The notes below the pieces were generated by a model. That model made no database searches. It was given only the letters and a program-made list of their open reading frames with translations, and had not been told where the DNA came from. This document shows, piece after piece, positions 1 through 6,227 of a stretch of 6,963 bases of DNA (within the stretch, counting starts at the first letter, position 1; each line of letters begins with the position of its first letter). The DNA comes from Lachnoclostridium sp. (GTDB taxonomy: Bacteria; Bacillota; Clostridia; Lachnospirales; Lachnospiraceae). The stretch is taken from positions 393-7,355 of the forward strand of contig DMCD01000170.1 of assembly GCA_003445895.1 (NCBI GenBank). The letters run 5' to 3'. The translations under genes and the position numbers were made by a program.

Positions 1-521
1 GGAGTCTCCACCTCCAGGAAGCCGTTCTCCGCAAAGAACTGTCTGGTCACCTGGGCAATCTTGGAGCGGATCATCAGATTTCTCTGCAGATCCGGTCTGC
101 GCAGGTCAAGATAGCGGTACTTGAACCGCAGGTCTTCCTTGGTCTTGGAATTCTCCTCAATCGGGAAGGGCGGCACTTCGGATTCCGCGAGGATCCGGAG
201 GCTCTTTGCGCGCACCTCAATCTTACCGGTTTTCAGTTTCTCGTTGACGGCGCCGGAGCGGGCTTCCACCCGTCCTTCCACCGCGATGACAAACTCCGCG
301 CGAAGCTTTGCAGCCTTCTCGAAATACTCTGCGCCGCAGTCTGTCTCCTCAAAAATGATCTGAAGAATTCCGGAACGGTCTCTCAGATCCGTGAATATGA
401 TTCCGCCTTTGTTTCTGCTCTTCTGCACCCATCCCATGACGGTGACATTTTCCCCGATATTCGCCTCCGAAAGCTCGGTACAGCGATGGGAACGGTGCAG
501 TCCGGCCATTGATTCTGCCAT
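1..521 (-). CDS. aspS: Aspartate--tRNA ligase, N-terminal part (runs off the window)
   Basis: Class II aminoacyl-tRNA synthetase that charges tRNA-Asp (or tRNA-Asp/Asn in non-discriminating forms) in the cytoplasm. Only the first 173 codons plus two bases are present; the family is about 590 residues. Residues 1-115 form the anticodon-binding OB fold, with GWVQKSRNKGG at 30-40 and FTDLRDRSG at 43-51. The bacterial linker signature FKYRYLDLRRPDLQ follows at 133-146, then the beginning of class II motif 1 (GFLEVETP, the last residue only partly encoded). The catalytic core, the GAD insertion and motifs 2 and 3 lie outside the window. ATG at 519-521 is preferred over the ATG four codons later because AGGAG lies 9 nt upstream of the first. 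The gene follows hisS by 55 nt with no sense-strand terminator, so it is probably cotranscribed with it. The identification is very secure. Confidence 0.97.
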   Translation of the reverse strand, partial: MAESMAGLHRSHRCTELSEANIGENVTVMGWVQKSRNKGGIIFTDLRDRSGILQIIFEETDCGAEYFEKAAKLRAEFVIAVEGRVEARSGAVNEKLKTGKIEVRAKSLRILAESEVPPFPIEENSKTKEDLRFKYRYLDLRRPDLQRNLMIRSKIAQVTRQFFAENGFLEVET

Positions 522-530
522 ATTGCTGTG

Positions 531-535
531 CTCCT
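531..535 (-). promoter_or_regulatory. aspS ribosome binding site
   Basis: AGGAG on the minus strand, 9 nt before the ATG at 519-521. It supports that start rather than the second in-frame ATG at 507-509. Confidence 0.7.
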
Positions 536-576
536 GTTTTTAATTCTTTTTCTCTGCCCCCGCAGGGGTCAGCTTT

Positions 577-1839
577 TTATTCGCGGCCTGCGTAGAATTC
601 AACAAACTCTTCCACGCCGGTTGCTGCAAGCTGCTCCTTCTGGAACTTCTTGTTCTTCTGCATCATGGCCACTGCCACGCATACGCCCTCATTGCGCTCC
701 GCCTCAGCCTTCTTGAGCATGGCGCGGAACTCTGCCGGGGTCAGGCCCTTCTCATAGAGATATGCCTTCTTTCCTACCTTGCGCGGTACCTTGAAGCCTG
801 CTTCCATCAGAATGGTGATGATGCGCTCGAAGCCGATGGACATGCCGCAGGCCGGGGTATCCTGACCTGTGAACTTGCCGACCAGCTTGTCGTAGCGGCC
901 GCCGCCGGCAACCGATCCGCCGAATCCCTCCAGGGAGATCTCGAAGATGGTTCCGGTATAGTATCCCATGCCTCTGACCAGAGTCGGGTCAAACTCCAGA
1001 TCAAAGTTGATGGTGGAAACTTCCTGAATGGCCTCCATGATCTCCGCCAGGTTCTCTGCCTTCTTCGGATCCATCACGGAAGAAATCTTCTCGCCCAGTG
1101 CGCGGACATCATCCGGTCCCTTGCCCAGGGTCTGCAGCAGCTCGCAGTAGCGGTTGGTGGCATCCTTGTCATAACCGTACTCGATAAGCTCCGCTCTCAC
1201 GCCCTCAAGACCGATCTTGTCCATCTTGTCCAGGGTAATGAAAACGTCCAGCGCCTTGTCCTCCGGGAATCCGGAGAAATCGGTCATGCCCTTCAGGATG
1301 GCACGGTCATTCATGCGGACGGTCAGCTTGTTGTCCGGCATAATCCGACGGATGGCCTTGCTGATGGCGAGAATGGTCTCGATCTCGGTCTGGTTGGTCG
1401 GATCGCCGAGAACATCGATATCGCACTGTACGAACTGTCTGAAACGTCCCTTCTGCGGACGGTCTGCGCGCCATACCGGACCGGTCTGCAGCGCCTTGAA
1501 CGGGGTCAGCAGGTTGGCCTGGTTATTGGAATAATATCTGCACAGCGGAACAGTCAGATCGTAGCGAAGACCGGAATCCACCAGTTCATCCAGATCGCCG
1601 CTCTCAAATGCAGCGCCCAGCTTGTCGCCTCTCTTCAGAATCTTGAAGATCAGTTTCTCGTTGTCGCCGCCCTGTTTGCTGGTCAGGTTCTCAATATGCT
1701 CCACGCAGGGGGTCTCGATGGTATTATATCCATACTCACGGTAGGTTTCCTTGATAATATTCATGACGTAGTCACGAATCTCCATCTCCGCCGGCAGTAC
1801 GTCCTTCATTCCGGTGGTCGGTTTCTTGTTCATCGCCAT
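577..1839 (-). CDS. hisS: Histidine--tRNA ligase
   Basis: Cytoplasmic class II synthetase that ligates histidine to tRNA-His; 420 residues from the chosen start. Motif 1 lies around 40-50. Motif 2 is GPVWRADRPQKGRFRQF at 120-136, followed by QCDIDVLG. The histidine-binding loop LVRGMGYYTG is at 287-296, a glycine-rich GGGRYDKL at 312-319, and motif 3 ACGMSIGFERI at 330-340. The C-terminal anticodon-binding region (about 355-420) is short for the family and ends soon after the KNKKFQKEQL segment. The open frame extends 22 codons further upstream, but that stretch overlaps the promoter. The ATG at 1837-1839 has a near-perfect AGGAGG 7 nt upstream; the ATG at 1831-1833, two codons later, is the alternative. 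The motif 2 type resembles that of Bacteroidetes HisRS more than that of B. subtilis, from memory. It is probably the first gene of a hisS-aspS operon. Confidence 0.97.
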   Translation of the reverse strand: MAMNKKPTTGMKDVLPAEMEIRDYVMNIIKETYREYGYNTIETPCVEHIENLTSKQGGDNEKLIFKILKRGDKLGAAFESGDLDELVDSGLRYDLTVPLCRYYSNNQANLLTPFKALQTGPVWRADRPQKGRFRQFVQCDIDVLGDPTNQTEIETILAISKAIRRIMPDNKLTVRMNDRAILKGMTDFSGFPEDKALDVFITLDKMDKIGLEGVRAELIEYGYDKDATNRYCELLQTLGKGPDDVRALGEKISSVMDPKKAENLAEIMEAIQEVSTINFDLEFDPTLVRGMGYYTGTIFEISLEGFGGSVAGGGRYDKLVGKFTGQDTPACGMSIGFERIITILMEAGFKVPRKVGKKAYLYEKGLTPAEFRAMLKKAEAERNEGVCVAVAMMQKNKKFQKEQLAATGVEEFVEFYAGRE

Positions 1840-1845
1840 AATAAG

Positions 1846-1852
1846 TCCTCCT
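1846..1852 (-). promoter_or_regulatory. hisS ribosome binding site
   Basis: AGGAGGA on the minus strand, about 6-7 nt before the ATG at 1837-1839. It fixes the HisRS start as MAMNKK and rules out the longer upstream reading. Confidence 0.85.
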
Positions 1853-1873
1853 TCGGCATAATTATACCATGTC

Positions 1874-1905
1874 ATTATATTAAGCAGTTCTCGGTGTTTT
1901 TTCAA
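1874..1905 (-). promoter_or_regulatory. Sigma-A-type promoter for hisS-aspS
   Basis: On the minus strand, TTGAAA (1900-1905) is followed after 17 nt by TAATAT (1877-1882). A perfect TATAAT overlaps it at 1874-1879, with a 20-nt spacing. A second TATAAT preceded by TG (extended -10 form) lies at 1861-1866 but has no good -35 and would start transcription almost at the ribosome binding site. The expected transcription start near 1870 gives a leader of about 30 nt. The surrounding AT-rich stretch stands out from its GC-rich flanks. Confidence 0.7.
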
Positions 1906-1940
1906 GTTATTTTGGAATTTCTCGCCGATTCCCTCCCGGG

Positions 1941-1956
1941 GGCCCCGCGCAGGGCC
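1941..1956 (-). terminator. Possible weak terminator hairpin after the AEC permease gene
   Basis: Four bases after the permease stop codon the minus strand reads GGCCCTGCGCGGGGCC. This can fold into a 5-bp GC stem plus a T.G pair around a GCGC loop. No T-run follows; the next bases are CCCGGGAGGG. It is therefore not a canonical intrinsic terminator and may be only a GC-rich palindrome. It is listed because it lies between the permease stop and the hisS promoter. Confidence 0.25.
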
Positions 1957-1960
1957 TGCT

Positions 1961-2905
1961 CTAGGTCAGGATCATCATCAGCACCGGCATGGTGACGAAG
2001 ATTCCCAGCATGGAAAGGAGGGACCCGGAGGCGGCGTATTCCTCGTCGGCGCCGTAGGCTCCGGCCATAACCGTAATCTGGGTCACCACCGGCAGGGCTG
2101 CTTCCACGATAAATACATTGCGGCAGAGCCCGTCAATTCCCGCGAGATAACACATTGCCGCACAGACAGCCGGGGCGGCGATGAGGCGGATAAACAGCAT
2201 GGCGGGAATTCCCCGCTCCAGCCGGATGTTCTTAAGACCGATTTCCCAGACGACAAAGCCGCAGTACATCAGGGCAAGCGGCGTCACGCAGCCGCTCATG
2301 TATCTGGCAAAGCTCATGAAAAGCTGGGGCGGGCGCACATCCAGAAACAGCATGGACATGGCCGCGATGACGCCCAGGATTGGCGGTTTCGTGATAAGAT
2401 CCTTTATCCAGCCCGCGGCAGAATGGGCCGCCGGGGCTGCCGTTCCCGCCCGCTCGATGAGAAGAACCGCCACCGTCTGGGTAAAGACGGTGCTTCCCAT
2501 ATAGTACATCATCACGTAGGGCACCGAGACTTCCCCGAAAAGCTGGGTAGACATGGGCAGGCCGATGAACATGGTATTGGAGATAAATGCCATCGCCACA
2601 AATACGCCGAACTGCCGCTTCGGAAGCTGCATGGCCCGGGCCGCCGCCATACTTATCGCAAGGCAGAGAAGAATCGTGACCACCGGCACCACCACCATGC
2701 TTCCCATCCGGGAAATATCACTCTTATCCAGGTTGTTCAGCACGCCGGTGATACAGTTTAAGGGGACGGCCACATTGACCACAAACCGGCTGATGAACTT
2801 CTTCTCCGAGCCGGTCATCCAGCCGATGTGTCCCATCAGATATCCCACCGCCATCATGGAAAATATCAGGAAGACGGCGGATACCGCGTTTATAAATTCA
2901 GACAT
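1961..2905 (-). CDS. AEC-family (auxin efflux carrier-like) permease
   Basis: A 314-residue integral membrane protein of the AEC family, which in bacteria includes malate and other organic-acid permeases; the substrate here cannot be read from sequence. It is almost wholly hydrophobic, with about ten membrane segments (roughly 6-25, 36-56, 67-88, 98-118, 125-150, 170-190, 203-222, 232-255, 262-283 and 292-312). Family hallmarks are the N-terminal NVAVPLNCITGVL (44-56), the broken-helix motif SNTMFIGLP (109-117), and its C-terminal counterpart EAALPVVTQ (268-276) followed by the polar GADEEYA turn. Length is typical. The start ATG at 2903-2905 has a modest AAGGA 10 nt upstream. The gene lies 67 nt downstream of the STAS-kinase gene, with a long hairpin between them, so cotranscription with the signalling cluster is uncertain. 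hisS downstream has its own promoter. Confidence 0.9.
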   Translation of the reverse strand: MSEFINAVSAVFLIFSMMAVGYLMGHIGWMTGSEKKFISRFVVNVAVPLNCITGVLNNLDKSDISRMGSMVVVPVVTILLCLAISMAAARAMQLPKRQFGVFVAMAFISNTMFIGLPMSTQLFGEVSVPYVMMYYMGSTVFTQTVAVLLIERAGTAAPAAHSAAGWIKDLITKPPILGVIAAMSMLFLDVRPPQLFMSFARYMSGCVTPLALMYCGFVVWEIGLKNIRLERGIPAMLFIRLIAAPAVCAAMCYLAGIDGLCRNVFIVEAALPVVTQITVMAGAYGADEEYAASGSLLSMLGIFVTMPVLMMILT

Positions 2906-2932
2906 GTTATTGGTTTCCTTATACTACATAGA

Positions 2933-2963
2933 ACAGGACACTCCGTCCGGCGAAGTGCCCTGT
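2933..2963 (-). terminator. 12-bp hairpin between the STAS-kinase and AEC permease genes
   Basis: Starting 9 nt after the STAS-kinase stop codon, the minus-strand RNA can form a 12-bp stem (arm ACAGGGCACTTC, loop GCCGGAC, arm GGAGTGTCCTGT). Ten pairs are Watson-Crick and two are G.U. No clear U-tract follows (TCTATGTAGTAT), so it may be a leaky terminator or an mRNA-stabilising 3' hairpin rather than a strong stop. In plus-strand RNA the same two positions would be A.C mismatches, which favours a role in sense RNA. A dyad operator for a DNA-binding protein is the alternative. Confidence 0.5.
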
Positions 2964-2972
2964 CAATCATAT

Positions 2973-4145
2973 TCAGAATACAAGTGTTTCCGTCTTCGGC
3001 AGAAGTCTCTCCAGATACTTTTTGCCGTTCTCGATGACGGCGCGGCCCTCTTCGGTGTTCAGGCCGTTTCTGCGGATGGTTCTGCGGACGTTGCGGGTGT
3101 AGCCGATGATCTGCGCTTTCTCCTCCACTTCCTTAAGGCGATCCGGATCCTCGGTGCCGAGATACAGCATCAGGCTCTTTTTCCACAGCTCGCAGGCGGT
3201 CTCATAGGGGATGCCCAGGAAGTTCATGCAGTTCTGGTGATCCAGCTCGCTGTAGCCGCAGTAGGCATTGTACATGCTGGCCAGCTCAAAGACCGGATGG
3301 CCGTAGCTTAAGGTATCCATGTCAATCAGGAGTACCTCGTCGTTCTGCAGCATGACGTTCTTCAAGTGATAATCGCCGTGCATCATGTGATAGTCCTCCG
3401 GCACGGCCTCCACCAGGCTGCGGAGCTTCTGATACAGCTCCGGTGCCAGGTAGTCCTTCATGAAGTCCGCCCATCCCAGGGCGACATCCTTCATGTCGGG
3501 CATGCTGTCCGGCTTCACGACAGTGCTGTGGATCTGCTTCAGGAGATCAATGCTCATCTTTGCAATCTCATCCACGGTCTTTTCTCCGCTGATCAGAAGC
3601 TGCGCAAAGCTCTTGGCGTTCAGCAGCTCAAAGACGGAGCCGTAGCCGTTTCCCACGCGGACCACATCGTAGGGAATGGCCGTGGGGATGCCGAGTACAA
3701 AGGCAGTTCTCGCCAGCTCCCGCTCTCTCTGGATTTCCGGAAGAGCGTCGGGATTGAAATACTCCTTTACGATGGTATCCGGGTCAATGCGGTACACTCT
3801 GCCGTTGGCGCCCTGCCCGATGACCTCACAGCCTTCCACAGAAACTCTGCGGTACCCCTTCCGGATGGTAATCATCTCCGTAAATCCCGTCATGTCGAAT
3901 ACTTCGTAGACCTCCGGACGGACATTGACAACCTCCATCTTCGGGAATTTCTTGCGAAGCCGGAGCAGCACCCGGAGTCCCGCGCTGGAGATATACTCCA
4001 GGCCTTCCGCATCGATCAGGATGTTCTGACAGCTGTTCTGTGCGATGATATCGTTGATTTCCTTCTCCGTCTGCTCCGCATTGTTGGAATCGATATGTCC
4101 TTCCAGGAAAAGCTGCAGCGTATCATCCATCATTTCATATTTCAT
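2973..4145 (-). CDS. STAS domain fused to an APH/choline-kinase-like phosphotransferase
   Basis: A 390-residue two-domain cytoplasmic protein. Residues 1-98 form a STAS domain like the anti-anti-sigma factors SpoIIAA and RsbV. The signature is YISSAGLRVLLRLRKKF (51-67). Ser54 aligns with the phosphorylated serine (RsbV Ser56, SpoIIAA Ser58), and FDMTGF (83-88) matches the conserved C-terminal turn. Residues about 105-385 form a kinase-like domain with a glycine-rich loop GQGANGRVY (110-118), a candidate ATP lysine (Lys127) and the Brenner-type catalytic motif HGDYHLKN (256-263, Asp258 the likely base). The metal-binding IDMD (274-277, Asp275) and GHPVFELA follow. The C-terminal part recalls the family annotated as TIGR02172, from memory. 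GAGGTGA lies 6 nt before the ATG, and the gene follows the HATPase gene by 40 nt. The kinase substrate, small molecule or protein, is unknown. Confidence 0.9.
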   Translation of the reverse strand: MKYEMMDDTLQLFLEGHIDSNNAEQTEKEINDIIAQNSCQNILIDAEGLEYISSAGLRVLLRLRKKFPKMEVVNVRPEVYEVFDMTGFTEMITIRKGYRRVSVEGCEVIGQGANGRVYRIDPDTIVKEYFNPDALPEIQRERELARTAFVLGIPTAIPYDVVRVGNGYGSVFELLNAKSFAQLLISGEKTVDEIAKMSIDLLKQIHSTVVKPDSMPDMKDVALGWADFMKDYLAPELYQKLRSLVEAVPEDYHMMHGDYHLKNVMLQNDEVLLIDMDTLSYGHPVFELASMYNAYCGYSELDHQNCMNFLGIPYETACELWKKSLMLYLGTEDPDRLKEVEEKAQIIGYTRNVRRTIRRNGLNTEEGRAVIENGKKYLERLLPKTETLVF

Positions 4146-4151
4146 AGCGCA

Positions 4152-4158
4152 TCACCTC
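4152..4158 (-). promoter_or_regulatory. Ribosome binding site of the STAS-kinase gene
   Basis: GAGGTGA on the minus strand, 6 nt before the ATG at 4143-4145, within the 40-nt gap after the HATPase gene. No promoter or terminator is evident in that gap, which agrees with cotranscription. Confidence 0.75.
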
Positions 4159-4185
4159 ATCTGTATTCTCTGATTCCGGAAGGGA

Positions 4186-4614
4186 TTATCTCTTCACGGA
4201 AGTATCTTTTTTCTTGATCGTAAGGATGTTCTTTCCGTCTTTTCTTCTGTACTTCATCCCGTTCATGGTTTTTTTGACGAGAAAGATTCCAAGGCCGCCG
4301 ATGCTTCGTTCCTCCGCCGGCCTGGTAATATCCGGGTCCTCGAATTCCACGGGATTGAAGGGGATGCCGCTGTCGATGAATGTCAGCTCCATTTCCGGAC
4401 CGTCGTCCTCCTGTTCGATATCCACCTGCACCGTGACCATTCCCGTTCCCTGTCCGTAAGCATAGCTGGCAATATTGACATAGATTTCATCGATCGCAAC
4501 CGCAACCTGCATTATCGCCTTCCTGGAAAATCCGGCTTCTTCCATCTCTTCCTGAACGAATTCCGTTGCCTTTTCGATGTTCTCTTTTTTGGCCTCCAGA
4601 CGTATCTCTTTCAT
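4186..4614 (-). CDS. RsbW/SpoIIAB-like ATP-binding protein (HATPase_c_2)
   Basis: A 142-residue soluble GHKL-fold protein like the anti-sigma-factor serine kinases RsbW and SpoIIAB, which phosphorylate a STAS partner and bind a target protein. All three ATP boxes look intact. The N box is in AIDEIYVNIASYAY (40-53, with Glu43 and the Mg-coordinating Asn47). The G1 box is DSGIPFNP (81-88, Asp81). The G2 box is GGLGI (106-110). Length fits the stand-alone family. A GTG 15 nt upstream (4627-4629) is in frame. I prefer the ATG at 4612-4614, which has a purine-rich GGGGGA about 5 nt upstream; MKEIRLEA is also the usual N-terminus in this family. It lies 17 nt after the symporter stop and 40 nt before the STAS-kinase gene. 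The likely partner is that STAS domain. No sigma factor gene is in view. Confidence 0.9.
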   Translation of the reverse strand: MKEIRLEAKKENIEKATEFVQEEMEEAGFSRKAIMQVAVAIDEIYVNIASYAYGQGTGMVTVQVDIEQEDDGPEMELTFIDSGIPFNPVEFEDPDITRPAEERSIGGLGIFLVKKTMNGMKYRRKDGKNILTIKKKDTSVKR

Positions 4615-4619
4615 GGCGA

Positions 4620-4625
4620 TCCCCC
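4620..4625 (-). promoter_or_regulatory. Shine-Dalgarno-like site deciding the HATPase start
   Basis: GGGGGA on the minus strand, 5 nt before the ATG at 4612-4614. It is a weak, non-canonical purine run, but it supports that ATG over the in-frame GTG at 4627-4629, which has only AGAAAG-type sequence upstream. Translational coupling to the symporter stop 17 nt upstream could compensate. Confidence 0.5.
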
Positions 4626-4631
4626 GCACAC

Positions 4632-6227
4632 TTACTTTCTCAATATGTTTTCATTCAGCTGTCCCTGCCGCTTTGCTTCCATCACCAGCTCCAGCTGAAG
4701 CATGGCCTGGTCCACTGCGGCGACCAGAAATCCAAACAGTATATCCGCAACAACGACCCCTGTCAGTGCTGCATCCGGTATTCCCAGCGTATTGAAGATC
4801 GCCGCGTAGGACAGCAGATCCACGCCCGGCAGCGGCGGTCCCGCAGCCTGCAGCATCACCGCCAGGAAGACGGCTCTGGCGTACCACTCCACCGAAACCG
4901 CCACATGATAGTAGGATGCCGCGTGCAGCGTATAAACCAGTATCGCCACCGTTCCGGCCGGCATATAGACCAGAAGCCCGATGGGCAGGCCGATGTCCGT
5001 CAGCTTTCTGGGAATTCCCAGACGGTTGTGGCAGCAGTTCTGGTTGGCGCCGTAGGCGTCATTCACCGATCCGCTTAAAAACGCGATAAAGAAGGACTCT
5101 TTCAGCTTCCTGGCCAGCTTTACCGGCGAGGTGCCCGTCATGCCGCCCACATAGAGCAGCTTGGAAGCGAGCATCACCCCGCAGAGAATAACAAAGGCCA
5201 GAAGCGGCTTCCATATGGCCACAATCTCCATCAGGGAATGGTTTGTGATCCCCGCAATCAGAAGAACCACGATAAACCAGGGACTGAAGGCACTGATCCA
5301 GTCTGCCAGCAGAAGTCCCGTGGCGTCCGCCTGGTCCACAATCTTGACCAGATGATCCGCACCGCTTCCCCCGACCAGCAGGGCGTAGCCTATGGCCACC
5401 GCCAGGAAGATGAGTGCCGGGGAATCCCCCTTGATAAATGGTGTTATCACATCATTCGGCACAACGCCGAACAGCATCTCCAGGAGGTTGGATACCGTCT
5501 CGATATTCACTGTCGCGCGGAAATTATCCACCCGGAAAAAGGGAAGCAACAGCACCATACTGCAGACGGTAATCACCGTGCTTAAGACCAGAAATCTCCG
5601 CAGCAGGCGAAGTCCGTTCTGGCGCATCGCCATCATGCTTCCCAGACTGAGGATGGCCGCCGTCACCGTCAGGAAAATGATGGGTCCCGCCGCCGCATTC
5701 AGCAGCCGGTAGAACATATTCACCACCGGATTCAGCAGGTACAGAAGGTTGTTCAGCGCTTCACTTGAGAGAAACAGCTCCAGCAGTCCGCCTCCGCTGA
5801 TACCCATAAATACGGACAGCAGAAGTACGATGGCCGGATTCAGCCGGATGCGCGCCAGCTTTACCTGGATAATGTTGAAGTCCCGGTTGTAGGTATAGCG
5901 GGGCGTGATGCCGATGCTCGAGAGCAGGGAATTGCTCCAGGTGCCCAGGTCGTTCTCCGCCTGCGTCAGCGGATTATAGCTCTGTCCCCGCACCGCCAGG
6001 ATAATCTCCGGTCTGCGCCACTTTATCCCGGTGGAAAAGCGGACCTCCGCTCCGGTTCCGAAATGATCCATCCAGCGAAGAAGTGCCTCTTCCAGAGAGA
6101 GACGTATCCGGAATATATTCGCTCTTTCTATGCCGACCGAATAGAGGAAGGATTCCGTTTCCTCAGCGATGGAATCGATCGCCTCCTCCGTCAGCCGGTA
6201 GTCCTTTGTGATGGTCTCAATCTTCAT
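4632..6227 (-). CDS. SDF-family (dicarboxylate/amino acid:cation symporter-like) transporter with N-terminal degenerate HATPase domain
   Basis: A 531-residue protein in two parts. Residues 1-125 are soluble and follow the RsbW-type HATPase pattern: RLSLEEALLRWMDHF (42-56) at the N box and ILAVRGQSYNPL (76-87) at the G1 box. The Mg-binding Asn is replaced by Arg51, the G1 Asp by Arg80, and no GxGxG G2 loop is seen, so ATP binding is probably lost. Residues about 128-510 are a polytopic membrane core resembling GltP/DAACS symporters. It has an HP1-like SGSVND (385-390), a TM7-like IGLPIGLLVYMPAGT (412-426), an HP2-like AGPPLPGVD (462-470) and LGIP, then a last helix with ADILFG (494-499). The canonical NMDGT and TM8 D..RT..N signatures are absent, so the substrate is uncertain. 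The ATG lies inside the aldo/keto reductase 3' end (11-nt overlap), with AGGAG 6 nt upstream. The HATPase gene follows after 17 nt. Confidence 0.85.
   Translation of the reverse strand: MKIETITKDYRLTEEAIDSIAEETESFLYSVGIERANIFRIRLSLEEALLRWMDHFGTGAEVRFSTGIKWRRPEIILAVRGQSYNPLTQAENDLGTWSNSLLSSIGITPRYTYNRDFNIIQVKLARIRLNPAIVLLLSVFMGISGGGLLELFLSSEALNNLLYLLNPVVNMFYRLLNAAAGPIIFLTVTAAILSLGSMMAMRQNGLRLLRRFLVLSTVITVCSMVLLLPFFRVDNFRATVNIETVSNLLEMLFGVVPNDVITPFIKGDSPALIFLAVAIGYALLVGGSGADHLVKIVDQADATGLLLADWISAFSPWFIVVLLIAGITNHSLMEIVAIWKPLLAFVILCGVMLASKLLYVGGMTGTSPVKLARKLKESFFIAFLSGSVNDAYGANQNCCHNRLGIPRKLTDIGLPIGLLVYMPAGTVAILVYTLHAASYYHVAVSVEWYARAVFLAVMLQAAGPPLPGVDLLSYAAIFNTLGIPDAALTGVVVADILFGFLVAAVDQAMLQLELVMEAKRQGQLNENILRK

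Noticed and set aside
554..578. GC hairpin followed by five Ts on the plus strand, between hisS and aspS
   Set aside because: It has terminator polarity only for plus-strand transcription, where there is no gene. In the sense direction it is followed by an A-rich run. The T-run is the complement of the region around the hisS stop codon. It could limit antisense transcription, but nothing else supports that.
1840..1905. 22-codon N-terminal extension of HisRS starting at 1905
   Set aside because: It would place the start inside the -35 element, has no ribosome binding site, and the family N-terminus matches the ATG at 1837-1839, which has AGGAGG at good spacing.
2961..2966. Perfect TTGACA (-35-like) on the minus strand before the AEC permease gene
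   Set aside because: No -10 element is found at 16-19 nt; the nearest AT-rich candidate is about 30 nt or more downstream. The hexamer overlaps the hairpin arm, so it is probably chance.
2553..3311. 252-codon plus-strand open frame across the AEC permease start and STAS-kinase end
   Set aside because: It covers two well-supported minus-strand genes and the hairpin between them. The translation resembles no family.
3366..4217. 283-codon plus-strand open frame opposite the STAS-kinase gene
   Set aside because: It is fully antisense to a gene with clear catalytic motifs, its translation has no recognisable domain and a histidine/valine-rich composition typical of reverse-strand shadows, and no ribosome binding site is evident.
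4627..4629. GTG start for the HATPase protein
   Set aside because: It adds only five residues (MRGIA) not expected in the family. It has a poorer Shine-Dalgarno context than the ATG at 4612-4614, although it cannot be excluded.
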